A DNA stretch of 6,493 nucleotides. Source: Candidatus Omnitrophota bacterium. Lineage in GTDB: Bacteria; Omnitrophota; Gorgyraeia; Aquiviventales; Aquiviventaceae. How positions within the stretch are numbered: the first letter of the stretch is position 1; each line of letters begins with the position of its first letter. Positions 1 through 6,333 of this stretch are shown here, piece by piece. The DNA lies in contig JACQRA010000076.1 of assembly GCA_016206725.1 (NCBI GenBank), positions 1-6,493 of the forward strand, written 5' to 3'. The notes beneath the pieces are model-generated. The model was not told the origin of the DNA. It searched no databases and saw only the letters and a program-made list of their open reading frames with translations. The position numbers were made by a program, and so were the translations under genes.

Positions 1-747
1 CAATTCCGCCAACTGCGCTTCATCCGACGCATCGGCAAGGCAGCCGGGCCGCAGGCTGTCGCCCAGGCTGTAGCTGACATCGTAGGCGCGGCAGATCTCG
101 CTGATCTCATCAAAATGGGTGTAGAGTGGATTCTGCTCGTTGTGCGCCGTCATCCACTGCGCGAGGAGACTGCCGCCTCGGCTGACGACGCCGGTCAGGC
201 GATGTTTCACCAACGGCAAATACTCCAGCAAAATGCCGGCGTGGATCGTCATGTAGTCAACACCTTGCCGAGCCTGTTCCTCGATGACGTCAAGCATGAT
301 CTCAGGTGTCAAATCCTCCACCCGCCTCACGCGGGCCACCGCCTCATAGATCGGCACGGTCCCCACCGGCACCGGGCTGGCATTGATGATCGCCTGGCGG
401 ATCTCCGGAATGCTGCCGCCGGTCGAGAGATCCATCACCGTATCGGCGCCGTAGTGCACTGCCATGTGCAGTTTCTTGAGCTCCTCGTCAATGTGGGAGG
501 TCACCGCCGAATTGCCGATGTTCGCGTTGATCTTAACGCTCGCCACCGTGCCGATCCCCATCGGATCCAGACTGACGGCCAGATGGCGGATGTTGGCCGG
601 GATGATGAGCCGCCCGCGGGCGATCTCGGCGCGGATGAGCTCTGGCTCCAAGGCCTCCCGCTGGGCGACCCGTTTCATGGCGTCGGTCACGACACCCTCG
701 CGGGCTAAGGCAAGTTGTGTCACCGCTTGATGGCCGTTTGATGGCAT
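1..747 (-). CDS. thiC: Phosphomethylpyrimidine synthase ThiC, N-terminal part (cut by left edge)
   Basis: ThiC is a radical SAM enzyme that rearranges aminoimidazole ribotide into the hydroxymethylpyrimidine phosphate of thiamine, in the cytoplasm. The first 249 codons are here, exactly to base 1. Family-typical stretches include IPANIRH (about residues 49-55), KINANIGNSAV (72-82), HYGADTVMDLSTGG (98-111), VGTVPIYEA (128-136), DYMTIHAG (164-171), SRGGS (189-193) and SLGDSLRPG (227-235). The C-terminal CxxCxxxxC cluster motif lies outside the window. The N-terminus starts almost directly at the conserved core, so this is the short ThiC type and not the long E. coli type. The ATG at 747 was chosen because the protein begins like other short ThiCs; no Shine-Dalgarno sequence precedes it. 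It follows the chelatase-like gene by 30 bases, too little for a TPP riboswitch. Identity is very secure; the exact start is moderately secure. Confidence 0.95.
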   Translation of the reverse strand, partial: MPSNGHQAVTQLALAREGVVTDAMKRVAQREALEPELIRAEIARGRLIIPANIRHLAVSLDPMGIGTVASVKINANIGNSAVTSHIDEELKKLHMAVHYGADTVMDLSTGGSIPEIRQAIINASPVPVGTVPIYEAVARVRRVEDLTPEIMLDVIEEQARQGVDYMTIHAGILLEYLPLVKHRLTGVVSRGGSLLAQWMTAHNEQNPLYTHFDEISEICRAYDVSYSLGDSLRPGCLADASDEAQLAEL

Positions 748-777
748 GGCAGGGAAATTATTGTAACACACATGGCG

Positions 778-1692
778 CTACTGCGCTACACCCTGCCCGT
801 CGCCATGCTCGCGAGCGAGCTGCCCCGCCTGCCGAGCGAGCCACTCGGAGAGCTTGAGATGGGGCAGCAGGGCTTCCCCGTCATAGGCGTAGGAGAGGCC
901 GGAGAGCAGCTTGGGGATCTTGTGCTCCACGCCGCCCGAGGCGATCAACAGCGGAACGACCAGCACCCGGCTCTGTCCGCCGGCCGTGCGGACCGCCTCG
1001 CGAAGCTGCCGGCCGGCTTCCTCTTTAATAGGTGGCGGCGCGTCATCGCGCATCAACGCCGTGAGGACCGCCTTGAAGACGCCCTCGGTCTTGACCGCCT
1101 CCCCGATGCGTCCCATCGCCTCCAACCACCGGACTGCATCCTCGTCCGAGACGGGTCCATGCCCGACGAGGACGACGGTTTCCTCTGAGGGATTGCGGCT
1201 CAAATTCCTCGCGCGCTCCAACACAATGCCTGTGATGAGCGGATCGTCGTCCAACGCCTTGCCCATCACCACCGGCACTTTCAGACGCAGCGGCTCGACG
1301 TCCTTCCACTCCGCCTCACCCCGCACATGGAAGAGATACTCATACTGACGGAACACCTCCGAATGCGAAGACACCAAGAGGGGAATCACCACGAGGCGGT
1401 GGATGCCCTTGCGTTGCAGGCGATTGACGGCGTCTTGAAACGCCCGCGTCTCTTCATCGTGCATCCCCATCCCGAAAGCCACTTGCACGGGAACGTCCAA
1501 GCGGGCCTGTGTGATGGCCTTGCGCACCAGGCCGTTCCACCGATTATCCCCTCCATGCGCGACGACGAGCACGCCAACGACCGAGCCCCGACGACGGTCG
1601 GGGTCGCTGGACCGGCGACCGAGCGCGTCCGCTGCCAGAGCCGCGGGCATGGCGATCAGCCACGCAATGGCGATGGGAAGGAACGGCCTCAT
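778..1692 (-). CDS. Exported two-domain CbiX/sirohydrochlorin chelatase-like protein
   Basis: The 304-residue protein resembles the CbiX/SirB class II chelatases, which put Co or Fe into sirohydrochlorin. Residues 1-21 form a signal peptide: a basic start, a hydrophobic stretch and an ALAA-type cleavage region, so the protein probably works in the periplasm or at the membrane. Two chelatase-like halves follow. The first has VVAHGG (His46) and IPLLVSSH (His110); the second has VGHGP (His178) and VPLLIASGGVEH (His257). These pairs sit where CbiX proteins carry their two metal-binding histidines, so both halves may keep metal-site residues. The start is three bases after the folE stop with no clear ribosome binding site, which points to translational coupling. 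Known family members are mostly cytoplasmic, although a periplasmic CbiK is known in Desulfovibrio. The real substrate could be another tetrapyrrole or only a metal ion; family assignment is firm, function is not. Confidence 0.82.
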   Translation of the reverse strand: MRPFLPIAIAWLIAMPAALAADALGRRSSDPDRRRGSVVGVLVVAHGGDNRWNGLVRKAITQARLDVPVQVAFGMGMHDEETRAFQDAVNRLQRKGIHRLVVIPLLVSSHSEVFRQYEYLFHVRGEAEWKDVEPLRLKVPVVMGKALDDDPLITGIVLERARNLSRNPSEETVVLVGHGPVSDEDAVRWLEAMGRIGEAVKTEGVFKAVLTALMRDDAPPPIKEEAGRQLREAVRTAGGQSRVLVVPLLIASGGVEHKIPKLLSGLSYAYDGEALLPHLKLSEWLARQAGQLAREHGDGQGVAQ

Positions 1693-1695
1693 GGA

Positions 1696-2310
1696 TTAGA
1701 ACGATCGCGAGCGGATCAGGGTGAGAAATTCGGCGCGGGTCTTGTCGCTGGTGCGGAAGATACCCAGCATGGCGCTGGTGACCGCGGTGGTATTCTGCTT
1801 CTGCACCCCTCGCATCATCATGCACAGATGGTAGGCTTCCATCACGCAGGCCACCCCGCGAGGTTTGAGATGTTCGTTGATGGCCTCCGCGATTTGTGTG
1901 GTGAGCCGCTCCTGCACTTGCAGCCGGCGGGAAAACGCATCCACCAGCCGCGGGATTTTGCTCAAGCCCACGATGTTCCGATCCGGCATGTAGGCGATAT
2001 GACACTTGCCAAAAAACGGCAAGCAGTGATGTTCGCACAAGCTGTAGAAATCAATGTCCTTGACGATGATCATCTCATCGTGCTTGACCGCAAAGCGACG
2101 CTGCAAAATCTTCGCCGGGTCGCTCCGATAGCCTGAGGTCAGAAATTGCAGCGATTGTTTGACGCGCAAGGGCGTGCGCCGCAAGCCTTGGCGGTTGGGG
2201 TCTTCGCCGATGAGCCGGAGGAGCAGCCGAACCGTCGCCTCCCACTCTCTCCCGGTCGGGATTTCGAGCGCTTCTTTCAGTTGTCTCAATTCGTCCTCGG
2301 TGTTCGTCAT
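1696..2310 (-). CDS. folE: GTP cyclohydrolase I (FolE)
   Basis: FolE converts GTP to 7,8-dihydroneopterin triphosphate, the entry step to folate and other pterins, as a cytoplasmic homodecamer. The 204-residue length is normal. The zinc and catalytic signature is complete: FYSLCEHHCLPFFG gives Cys92, His94 and His95, and EAYHLCMMMRG gives His161 and Cys163, matching E. coli Cys110, His112, His113, His179 and Cys181. Other family blocks are EDPNRQGLRRTP (36-47), GLSKIPRLVDAFSRRLQVQERLT (from 115) and the C-terminal FRTSDKTRAEFL. This is the zinc-dependent type IA enzyme, not the FolE2 type. The ATG at 2310 has a GGAG five bases upstream. The leader before it consists of a heptamer repeat array, so the messenger in front of folE could fold into hairpins. 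The chelatase-like gene follows after three bases. Confidence 0.97.
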   Translation of the reverse strand: MTNTEDELRQLKEALEIPTGREWEATVRLLLRLIGEDPNRQGLRRTPLRVKQSLQFLTSGYRSDPAKILQRRFAVKHDEMIIVKDIDFYSLCEHHCLPFFGKCHIAYMPDRNIVGLSKIPRLVDAFSRRLQVQERLTTQIAEAINEHLKPRGVACVMEAYHLCMMMRGVQKQNTTAVTSAMLGIFRTSDKTRAEFLTLIRSRSF

Positions 2311-2315
2311 CGTGA

Positions 2316-2319
2316 CTCC
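2316..2319 (-). promoter_or_regulatory. Ribosome binding site of folE
   Basis: The minus strand reads GGAG five bases before the ATG at 2310. It supports that start and lies eight bases beyond the edge of the heptamer repeat array, so folding of the array could influence access to it. Confidence 0.7.
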
Positions 2320-2327
2320 ATACGACT

Positions 2328-2392
2328 CGTATCTCGTATTTCGTGAATCGTATTTCGTGAAACGAGATACGTATCACGCTTCACGATTCACG
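2328..2392. repeat. Two-way array of CGTNNNN heptamers (tandem plus inverted)
   Basis: On the plus strand five heptamers run head to tail from 2328: CGTATCT, CGTATTT, CGTGAAT, CGTATTT, CGTGAAA. After two bases, four units of the same family follow in the opposite orientation (2365-2392): AGATACG, TATCACG, CTTCACG, ATTCACG, which read CGTATCT, CGTGATA, CGTGAAG and CGTGAAT on the minus strand. Within it TCGTATTTCGTGAA is repeated twice in exact tandem (2334-2361), and CGTATCTCGT at 2328-2337 is a perfect 10-bp inverted match to 2362-2371. A second pairing is CGTGAATCG at 2342-2350 with 2384-2392. It fills almost the whole gap between the pepA stop and the folE ribosome binding site. It is an AT-richer block than the genes around it. 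It resembles in style the short tandem heptanucleotide repeats (STRR) of cyanobacteria, but no shared origin is implied. Confidence 0.88.
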
Positions 2393-2396
2393 GTCT

Positions 2397-3884
2397 TTAT
2401 CGCCAGTTTTCCATCAATTTTACGAGCAGCCTGACGCCGATGCCGACCGCGCCCTTCGGGACGTAGGGCTTGTCCTTCTCACTCCACGCCGTGCCGGCAA
2501 TGTCCAGATGCGCCCAGGCTTTCAACCCTTCGGTGAATTCTTCGAGGAATTTCGCCGCGGTGATCGTGCCGGCCTCGCCGGTGTTGGTGACGTTGCGCAA
2601 ATCCGCGATGTCGCTCTTCATCGCCGGGCCGTACTCATCCCACAGCGGTAGGCGCCACACCCGCTCATACGTCGCCTGTCCGGCATGGTTCAGCCGCGCG
2701 GCAAGCCGCTCGTTCTTGGTCATCAAGCCGATCGCCTCAGCGCCGAGTGCCACCACACAAGCGCCGGTCAGCGTCGCCAGATCCACGACGCAATCCGGCT
2801 TGTAGCGCTTGGCGTAGTGGAGACAATCCGCAAGGACAAGCCGCCCCTCGGCATCGGTGTTCAACACCTCGACGGTTTTACCGGAGAGTGTCTTCAACAC
2901 ATCGCCCGGTTTCTGCGCCGTCCCGGAGGGCATGTTCTCCGTCGCCGCAATGATGCCGACAACGCGAACGGGCAGCTTCAACGTCGCAGCCGCTTTCATG
3001 GCTCCCAGCACCGCCGCCGCGCCTGACATGTCGTACTTCATCTGTTCCATCTTGGCGGAGGGCTTGATGCTGATGCCGCCGCTGTCAAACGTGATCCCCT
3101 TCCCGCACAACGCGAACGTCGCCTTGGCTCGTGAGGGATGGTACTCCAGCACGATGAATTGCGCCGGATGGGGACTGCCCTGCGCCACCCCGACGATGCC
3201 GCCGAAGCCGAGCCGCTTGAGCTGCGCAAATGGTGTGACCGTACACTTTAATTTTAACTCTTTGGCGAGCGCGCGCGCGTGATTGGCCAGATAGGTCGGC
3301 GTGACGATGTTCGAGGGGCCGTTGATGAGATCGCGGGCAAGGCGAACCGCCTCCACGACGGCCTCAGCCTTTTCCGCCCCTCGTTTGGCCTCGCCAAGAT
3401 CGCGGGAGCGCTCGATGAGCAGCGTCATCGCATCGAGGCGCTTGTTCTTCTCGTGCTTCGGAACCTGCTTGAGCTGGTCGTAGCGATACAGGCTGAGCCA
3501 CGCGCCTTCAGTCAACGCCTGCGCCACGGTCGAGGCCTGCCCGAAGGCCCGCTCACGCAGCACCGGCAGCACCAGATGCCGAAATCCTCGGGCGCGCGCG
3601 GTCCGTGCCGCGGTGCCGGCGAACTGCCGGGCCTGTTCGAGCGAGAGGTCTTTCATTTTGCCCAGGCCGACGACCAGCGCCCATCCGCGACCTTTCGGCA
3701 ACAGCACCGTCTCATTCGCCGCGCCTCTGAACCCTGAGCCCTTGACCAGTTGCACGAAGGCGCGATCGCGCGCGGCATACGGCGGCAGCAATCGATCCGG
3801 ACGCTGCTCGCCTTCCAACGCGGCGTACACGACGACGCCGTCCCGCGCCTGACCGAGCTGTCCGACTTTCACGCTGACGCGCAT
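2397..3884 (-). CDS. pepA: Leucyl aminopeptidase PepA (M17 family)
   Basis: This cytoplasmic hexameric metallo-aminopeptidase removes N-terminal residues, leucine preferred, from peptides; some relatives also bind DNA. From the ATG at 3884 it is 495 residues, normal for the family. The N-terminal half is the variable domain. The catalytic domain holds GKGITFDSGGISIKP with Lys262, Asp267 and Lys274, then KYDMSGAAA with Asp285, and the family signature NTDAEGRL with Asp344, Glu346 and Arg348, so both metal sites and the catalytic lysine and arginine are present. The C-terminus keeps the LDIAGTAW block. A longer form beginning at TTG 3908 would overlap the apgM stop by three bases, but a strong AAGGGGGAG lies just before ATG 3884, which is also where the family similarity starts, so the shorter form is preferred. 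It follows apgM by 20 bases and is probably co-transcribed with it. Confidence 0.96.
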   Translation of the reverse strand: MRVSVKVGQLGQARDGVVVYAALEGEQRPDRLLPPYAARDRAFVQLVKGSGFRGAANETVLLPKGRGWALVVGLGKMKDLSLEQARQFAGTAARTARARGFRHLVLPVLRERAFGQASTVAQALTEGAWLSLYRYDQLKQVPKHEKNKRLDAMTLLIERSRDLGEAKRGAEKAEAVVEAVRLARDLINGPSNIVTPTYLANHARALAKELKLKCTVTPFAQLKRLGFGGIVGVAQGSPHPAQFIVLEYHPSRAKATFALCGKGITFDSGGISIKPSAKMEQMKYDMSGAAAVLGAMKAAATLKLPVRVVGIIAATENMPSGTAQKPGDVLKTLSGKTVEVLNTDAEGRLVLADCLHYAKRYKPDCVVDLATLTGACVVALGAEAIGLMTKNERLAARLNHAGQATYERVWRLPLWDEYGPAMKSDIADLRNVTNTGEAGTITAAKFLEEFTEGLKAWAHLDIAGTAWSEKDKPYVPKGAVGIGVRLLVKLMENWR

Positions 3885-3888
3885 CACG

Positions 3889-3897
3889 CTCCCCCTT
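3889..3897 (-). promoter_or_regulatory. Ribosome binding site that fixes the pepA start at 3884
   Basis: The minus strand reads AAGGGGGAG then CGTG then ATG. The purine run is well placed for the ATG at 3884 (or a GTG at 3887) and lies downstream of the TTG at 3908, which has no such motif. It therefore argues against the longer, TTG-initiated form. Confidence 0.72.
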
Positions 3898-3904
3898 AAT
3901 AGGT

Positions 3905-5092
3905 TCAACTCAACAAGAACGACATGAGCTGATAGCCATTTTCGAATGGTCGTGTCGAGGCTTTCACGGCTGACTCATTATACGCATTCACGGTGTCTTT
4001 GGAACCATTGGTTGCGTAGAGCGCAAACGGCACCGGCTCCGCAATGTGAGTCTTGAGCGGCGTGCTCGTTGGATGATCACAGACGACCATGATGGCAAAT
4101 GGCCCGCGCGATTTCAACCCCTTAAGCAGCGGACCTACCAGGCGGCGATCCACGTCTTCGATCGCCTGAACCTTTCTCTTCGCATCCCCCATGTGACCGG
4201 CTTCATCGGTGGATTCAACGTGCACGAGGACCAGATCGAAGCCCTCATCGAGCGCCTTCAACGCATGCTGAGCTTTGCCTTCATAGTTGGTGTCGAAATA
4301 GCCGGTGATGCCGGGTACCTTGAGAATCTCAAATCCCGCCAGCCGCCCGATCCCCCGCACAATATCCACCGCGCTGATGCACGCCGCGCGCTTGCCATAG
4401 ACCGACTGAAACGCCGGTAGCGCCGTCGCTCTGCCCTGCCCCCAGAACCACAGCATCGTCGCCGGCCGCTTCCCTTCCTTGATGCGCCGCTGATTGATCG
4501 GATGATCCTTCAGCAACCCTACCGAGTCACGCATGACGCGATTCAATATCTCGGAGCCTGGGCCTGTCGGCAGAAAACTCTCAATCGGCTTGCCGAGAAT
4601 GTCGTGTGGCGGCGTGCAGTGGGTGTTGGAAAACTCGGCTCCGTCAACCACGGCGATGTGCCGATAACTGACACCGGCATAAAACTGCACGCCGTTTCCG
4701 GCAAGCCGCTCGGCGGCCGCCTTGATGAGCTGCGACGACTCTTCGGTGTGGATATGGTCGGCGGAATGGTCAATCATCACGCCGTTTTCCACGGTGAGCG
4801 TGTTGCAGCGAAACGCGACTTGGTCGCCGGTGAGTTGAATCCCTTGCGCGGCTGCTTCAAGCGGGGCGCGGCCGGTGTGGTGCTTGCGCGGGTCGTAGCC
4901 GAAGACGCTCATGCACCCGACGTCGGAGCCTGGCGCGAATCCCTTGGGGATCGTATGCGCCCAGCCGGTGATCCCTTCGCGGGCGATCCAATCCATGTTC
5001 GGATGCTCGGCGACCTCGAGTGGGGTCTTGCCGCCCAGTTCAGGAATCGGCACATCCGACACCCCATCCGGTAACACAATAACGTATTTCAT
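3905..5092 (-). CDS. apgM: 2,3-bisphosphoglycerate-independent phosphoglycerate mutase, ApgM family
   Basis: The 395-residue protein belongs to the ApgM branch of the alkaline phosphatase superfamily, which interconverts 3- and 2-phosphoglycerate through a phosphoserine intermediate with two divalent metal ions. It begins MKYVIVLPDGVSD (Asp9, a metal ligand), continues with ELGGKTPLEVAEHPNMD, and has GSDVG with Ser56 as the likely phosphorylated residue. Further ligands are seen in HVESTDEAGHMGD (Asp296, His300) and VCDHPTSTPLKTH (Asp339, His340, His349). Length and start fit the family; there is no clear ribosome binding site, and a hairpin-forming repeat ends 14 bases before the ATG. The same family contains a subgroup annotated as a proposed homoserine kinase of nearly identical length and N-terminus, and the two cannot be told apart here. 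pepA follows after 20 bases. Confidence 0.9.
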   Translation of the reverse strand: MKYVIVLPDGVSDVPIPELGGKTPLEVAEHPNMDWIAREGITGWAHTIPKGFAPGSDVGCMSVFGYDPRKHHTGRAPLEAAAQGIQLTGDQVAFRCNTLTVENGVMIDHSADHIHTEESSQLIKAAAERLAGNGVQFYAGVSYRHIAVVDGAEFSNTHCTPPHDILGKPIESFLPTGPGSEILNRVMRDSVGLLKDHPINQRRIKEGKRPATMLWFWGQGRATALPAFQSVYGKRAACISAVDIVRGIGRLAGFEILKVPGITGYFDTNYEGKAQHALKALDEGFDLVLVHVESTDEAGHMGDAKRKVQAIEDVDRRLVGPLLKGLKSRGPFAIMVVCDHPTSTPLKTHIAEPVPFALYATNGSKDTVNAYNESAVKASTRPFENGYQLMSFLLS

Positions 5093-5106
5093 CTACAGGC
5101 TAGATT

Positions 5107-5154
5107 GGGGACACAAACAAATTGAGTTCGGAAGTGGAATTTGTTTGTGTCCCC
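5107..5154. repeat. Perfect 17-bp inverted repeat, REP/RAYT-like hairpin
   Basis: GGGGACACAAACAAATT at 5107-5123 is an exact inverted copy of 5138-5154, separated by 14 bases (5124-5137). It takes up most of the gap between the desulfurase-like gene and apgM. Neither side carries a convincing run of T: on the minus strand the arm is followed by AATCTAG, on the plus strand by CTTTTA. It is therefore a poor terminator for the minus-strand genes. A GGGGACA-type end with a hairpin recalls the dispersed repeats linked to REP-associated IS200-like transposases (RAYT), from memory only. No transposase gene is in the window. As RNA it would form a stable stem next to the apgM start and may also affect messenger stability. 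Confidence 0.85.
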
Positions 5155-5172
5155 CTTTTACTCCTGCCTGAA

Positions 5173-6333
5173 TCATGACGCTCGCACCGTCATGCGTGTG
5201 ACGCGACGAAGTTTCTCGACGACTTGTGGGATAATCTCGAGTGCTCGGTCAATTTCTTCTTCGGTCGTCGTCTCGCCGACCGTCAGCACCAAGGCGCCTT
5301 GCGCCTGCTCATCCGTTAAGCCCATCGCCTTGAGCACGTGCGAGGGGCGCATCGCCTTCGAGTTGCACGCCGAGCCTAAGCCCACGGCGATGCCGGCTTG
5401 ATCGAGTCCCAGCACCAACGATTCGCTCGCCGCACCGTCAATGCACACGTGCAGGTTGTGTGGGAGTCTTGACGTCCCCGAACCGTTGAGCCTGAGATTT
5501 GCAATGCGCGCAATCAAACCGTCCCGCAGCCGATCGCGCAGACGCGAGAGCCGCATCATACGCTGCGACAGCTCGCGTGCAGCGATCTCCGCGGCAAGGC
5601 CCATCCCCACGATCGCCGCGACATTCTCCGTGCCGGATCGCCCACCGCCCTCTTGCCCGCCGCCTTCTAATAGAGGAAGGATGCGCGCACCCTCTCGCAC
5701 GAACAGCGCGGCGGCGCCCTGCGGCCCGTAGAATTGGTTCGCCGCGAAACTGAGCGCATCCACGCCCAATTCACGCACATCCACCGGCCAATGCCCGACT
5801 GCCGCAATCGCATCGGTGTGAAACAACGCGCCATGCTCATGGGCCACCGCCGCCAACTCCTTGATCGGTTCAATCGTCCCGACCTCCCCGTTGGCCAGCA
5901 TGATGGACACGAGCACCGTCTCAGGTTTCAACGCCGCTTTCAGTTCGCTCGGAGAGACACATCCTTCACCATCAACCGCAAGCACGGTCACATCCGCCCC
6001 GTCCATCTGCAACCGCTTGGCGGCTAGTGTGACCGACGGATGCTCAATCGCCGAGATGATAGCGTGATTGCCCTTACGCCGATTCGCCGCAAACAACCCT
6101 TTGATCGCCCAATTATTCGCCTCGGTCCCGCAGGATGTAAAGTACATCTCTTCGGCCTTCGCCCCAATCAGCCCCGCCACCTGCCTCCTCGTCCGCTCCA
6201 CCCGCTCCCTCGCCTTCCGTCCCGCCTCATGGATGGACGAGGGGTTGCCGATCTCCAGCGCCGCCAGCATCGCCTCCCTCACCTGCGGCACCACCGTCGT
6301 TGAGGAAGCGTGGTCAAGATTGAGCCGACTCAT
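5173..6333 (-). CDS. Cysteine desulfurase (NifS/IscS) homologue with a degenerate PLP site
   Basis: The 386-residue protein has the full fold and length of NifS/IscS class V enzymes, which take sulfur from cysteine for Fe-S clusters and tRNA thiolation. Seen: LNLDHASSTT (4-13), GNPSSIHEAGRKAR (29-42), TSCGTEANNWAIKG (66-79), IEHPSV (His98), GGGQEGGGRSGTENV (224-238), and GSACNSKAMRPSHVL with the reactive cysteine at Cys323. The cofactor site is broken: the SFSxHKxYGPKG motif, whose Lys forms the PLP Schiff base, reads SFAANQFYGPQG, so Ser, His and Lys become Ala197, Asn199 and Gln200. DAxQ reads DAIA (Ala177 for Gln), and RFSLGR reads VLTVGE, losing the substrate-binding Arg (Val349). The frame is intact with no frameshift. 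Its ATG overlaps the stop of the upstream gene as ATGA. Fold assignment is very secure; ordinary desulfurase activity is doubtful. Automatic annotation would call it a cysteine desulfurase. Confidence 0.93.
   Translation of the reverse strand: MSRLNLDHASSTTVVPQVREAMLAALEIGNPSSIHEAGRKARERVERTRRQVAGLIGAKAEEMYFTSCGTEANNWAIKGLFAANRRKGNHAIISAIEHPSVTLAAKRLQMDGADVTVLAVDGEGCVSPSELKAALKPETVLVSIMLANGEVGTIEPIKELAAVAHEHGALFHTDAIAAVGHWPVDVRELGVDALSFAANQFYGPQGAAALFVREGARILPLLEGGGQEGGGRSGTENVAAIVGMGLAAEIAARELSQRMMRLSRLRDRLRDGLIARIANLRLNGSGTSRLPHNLHVCIDGAASESLVLGLDQAGIAVGLGSACNSKAMRPSHVLKAMGLTDEQAQGALVLTVGETTTEEEIDRALEIIPQVVEKLRRVTRMTVRAS

Noticed and set aside
115..708. Plus-strand open frame of 197 codons
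   Set aside because: It is the antisense of thiC, whose minus-strand reading is conserved along its whole length.
1327..2136. Plus-strand open frame of 269 codons
   Set aside because: It lies opposite folE and the chelatase-like gene, both unmistakable, and its His/Arg-rich product is typical of the antisense of a GC-rich gene.
2328..2392. CRISPR array or Rho-independent terminator of pepA
   Set aside because: Units are 7 bases with no spacers, they change direction, and no T run follows a compact GC-rich stem.
3885..3908. pepA starting at TTG 3908 and overlapping apgM
   Set aside because: A strong AAGGGGGAG ribosome binding site lies between this TTG and the ATG at 3884, and the extra eight residues show no family similarity.
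4502..5074. Plus-strand open frame of 190 codons
   Set aside because: It is antisense to apgM and shows no recognisable motif.
5107..5160. Rho-independent terminator after the desulfurase-like gene
   Set aside because: On the minus strand the stem is followed by AATCTAG and not by a T run; the weak CTTTTA lies on the strand that carries no gene here.
5700..5760. Frameshift or sequencing error as the cause of the missing PLP lysine
   Set aside because: The reading frame and flanking conserved residues (SF, YGP, GG) continue on both sides, and further cofactor residues far away are changed too, so a single error cannot explain it.
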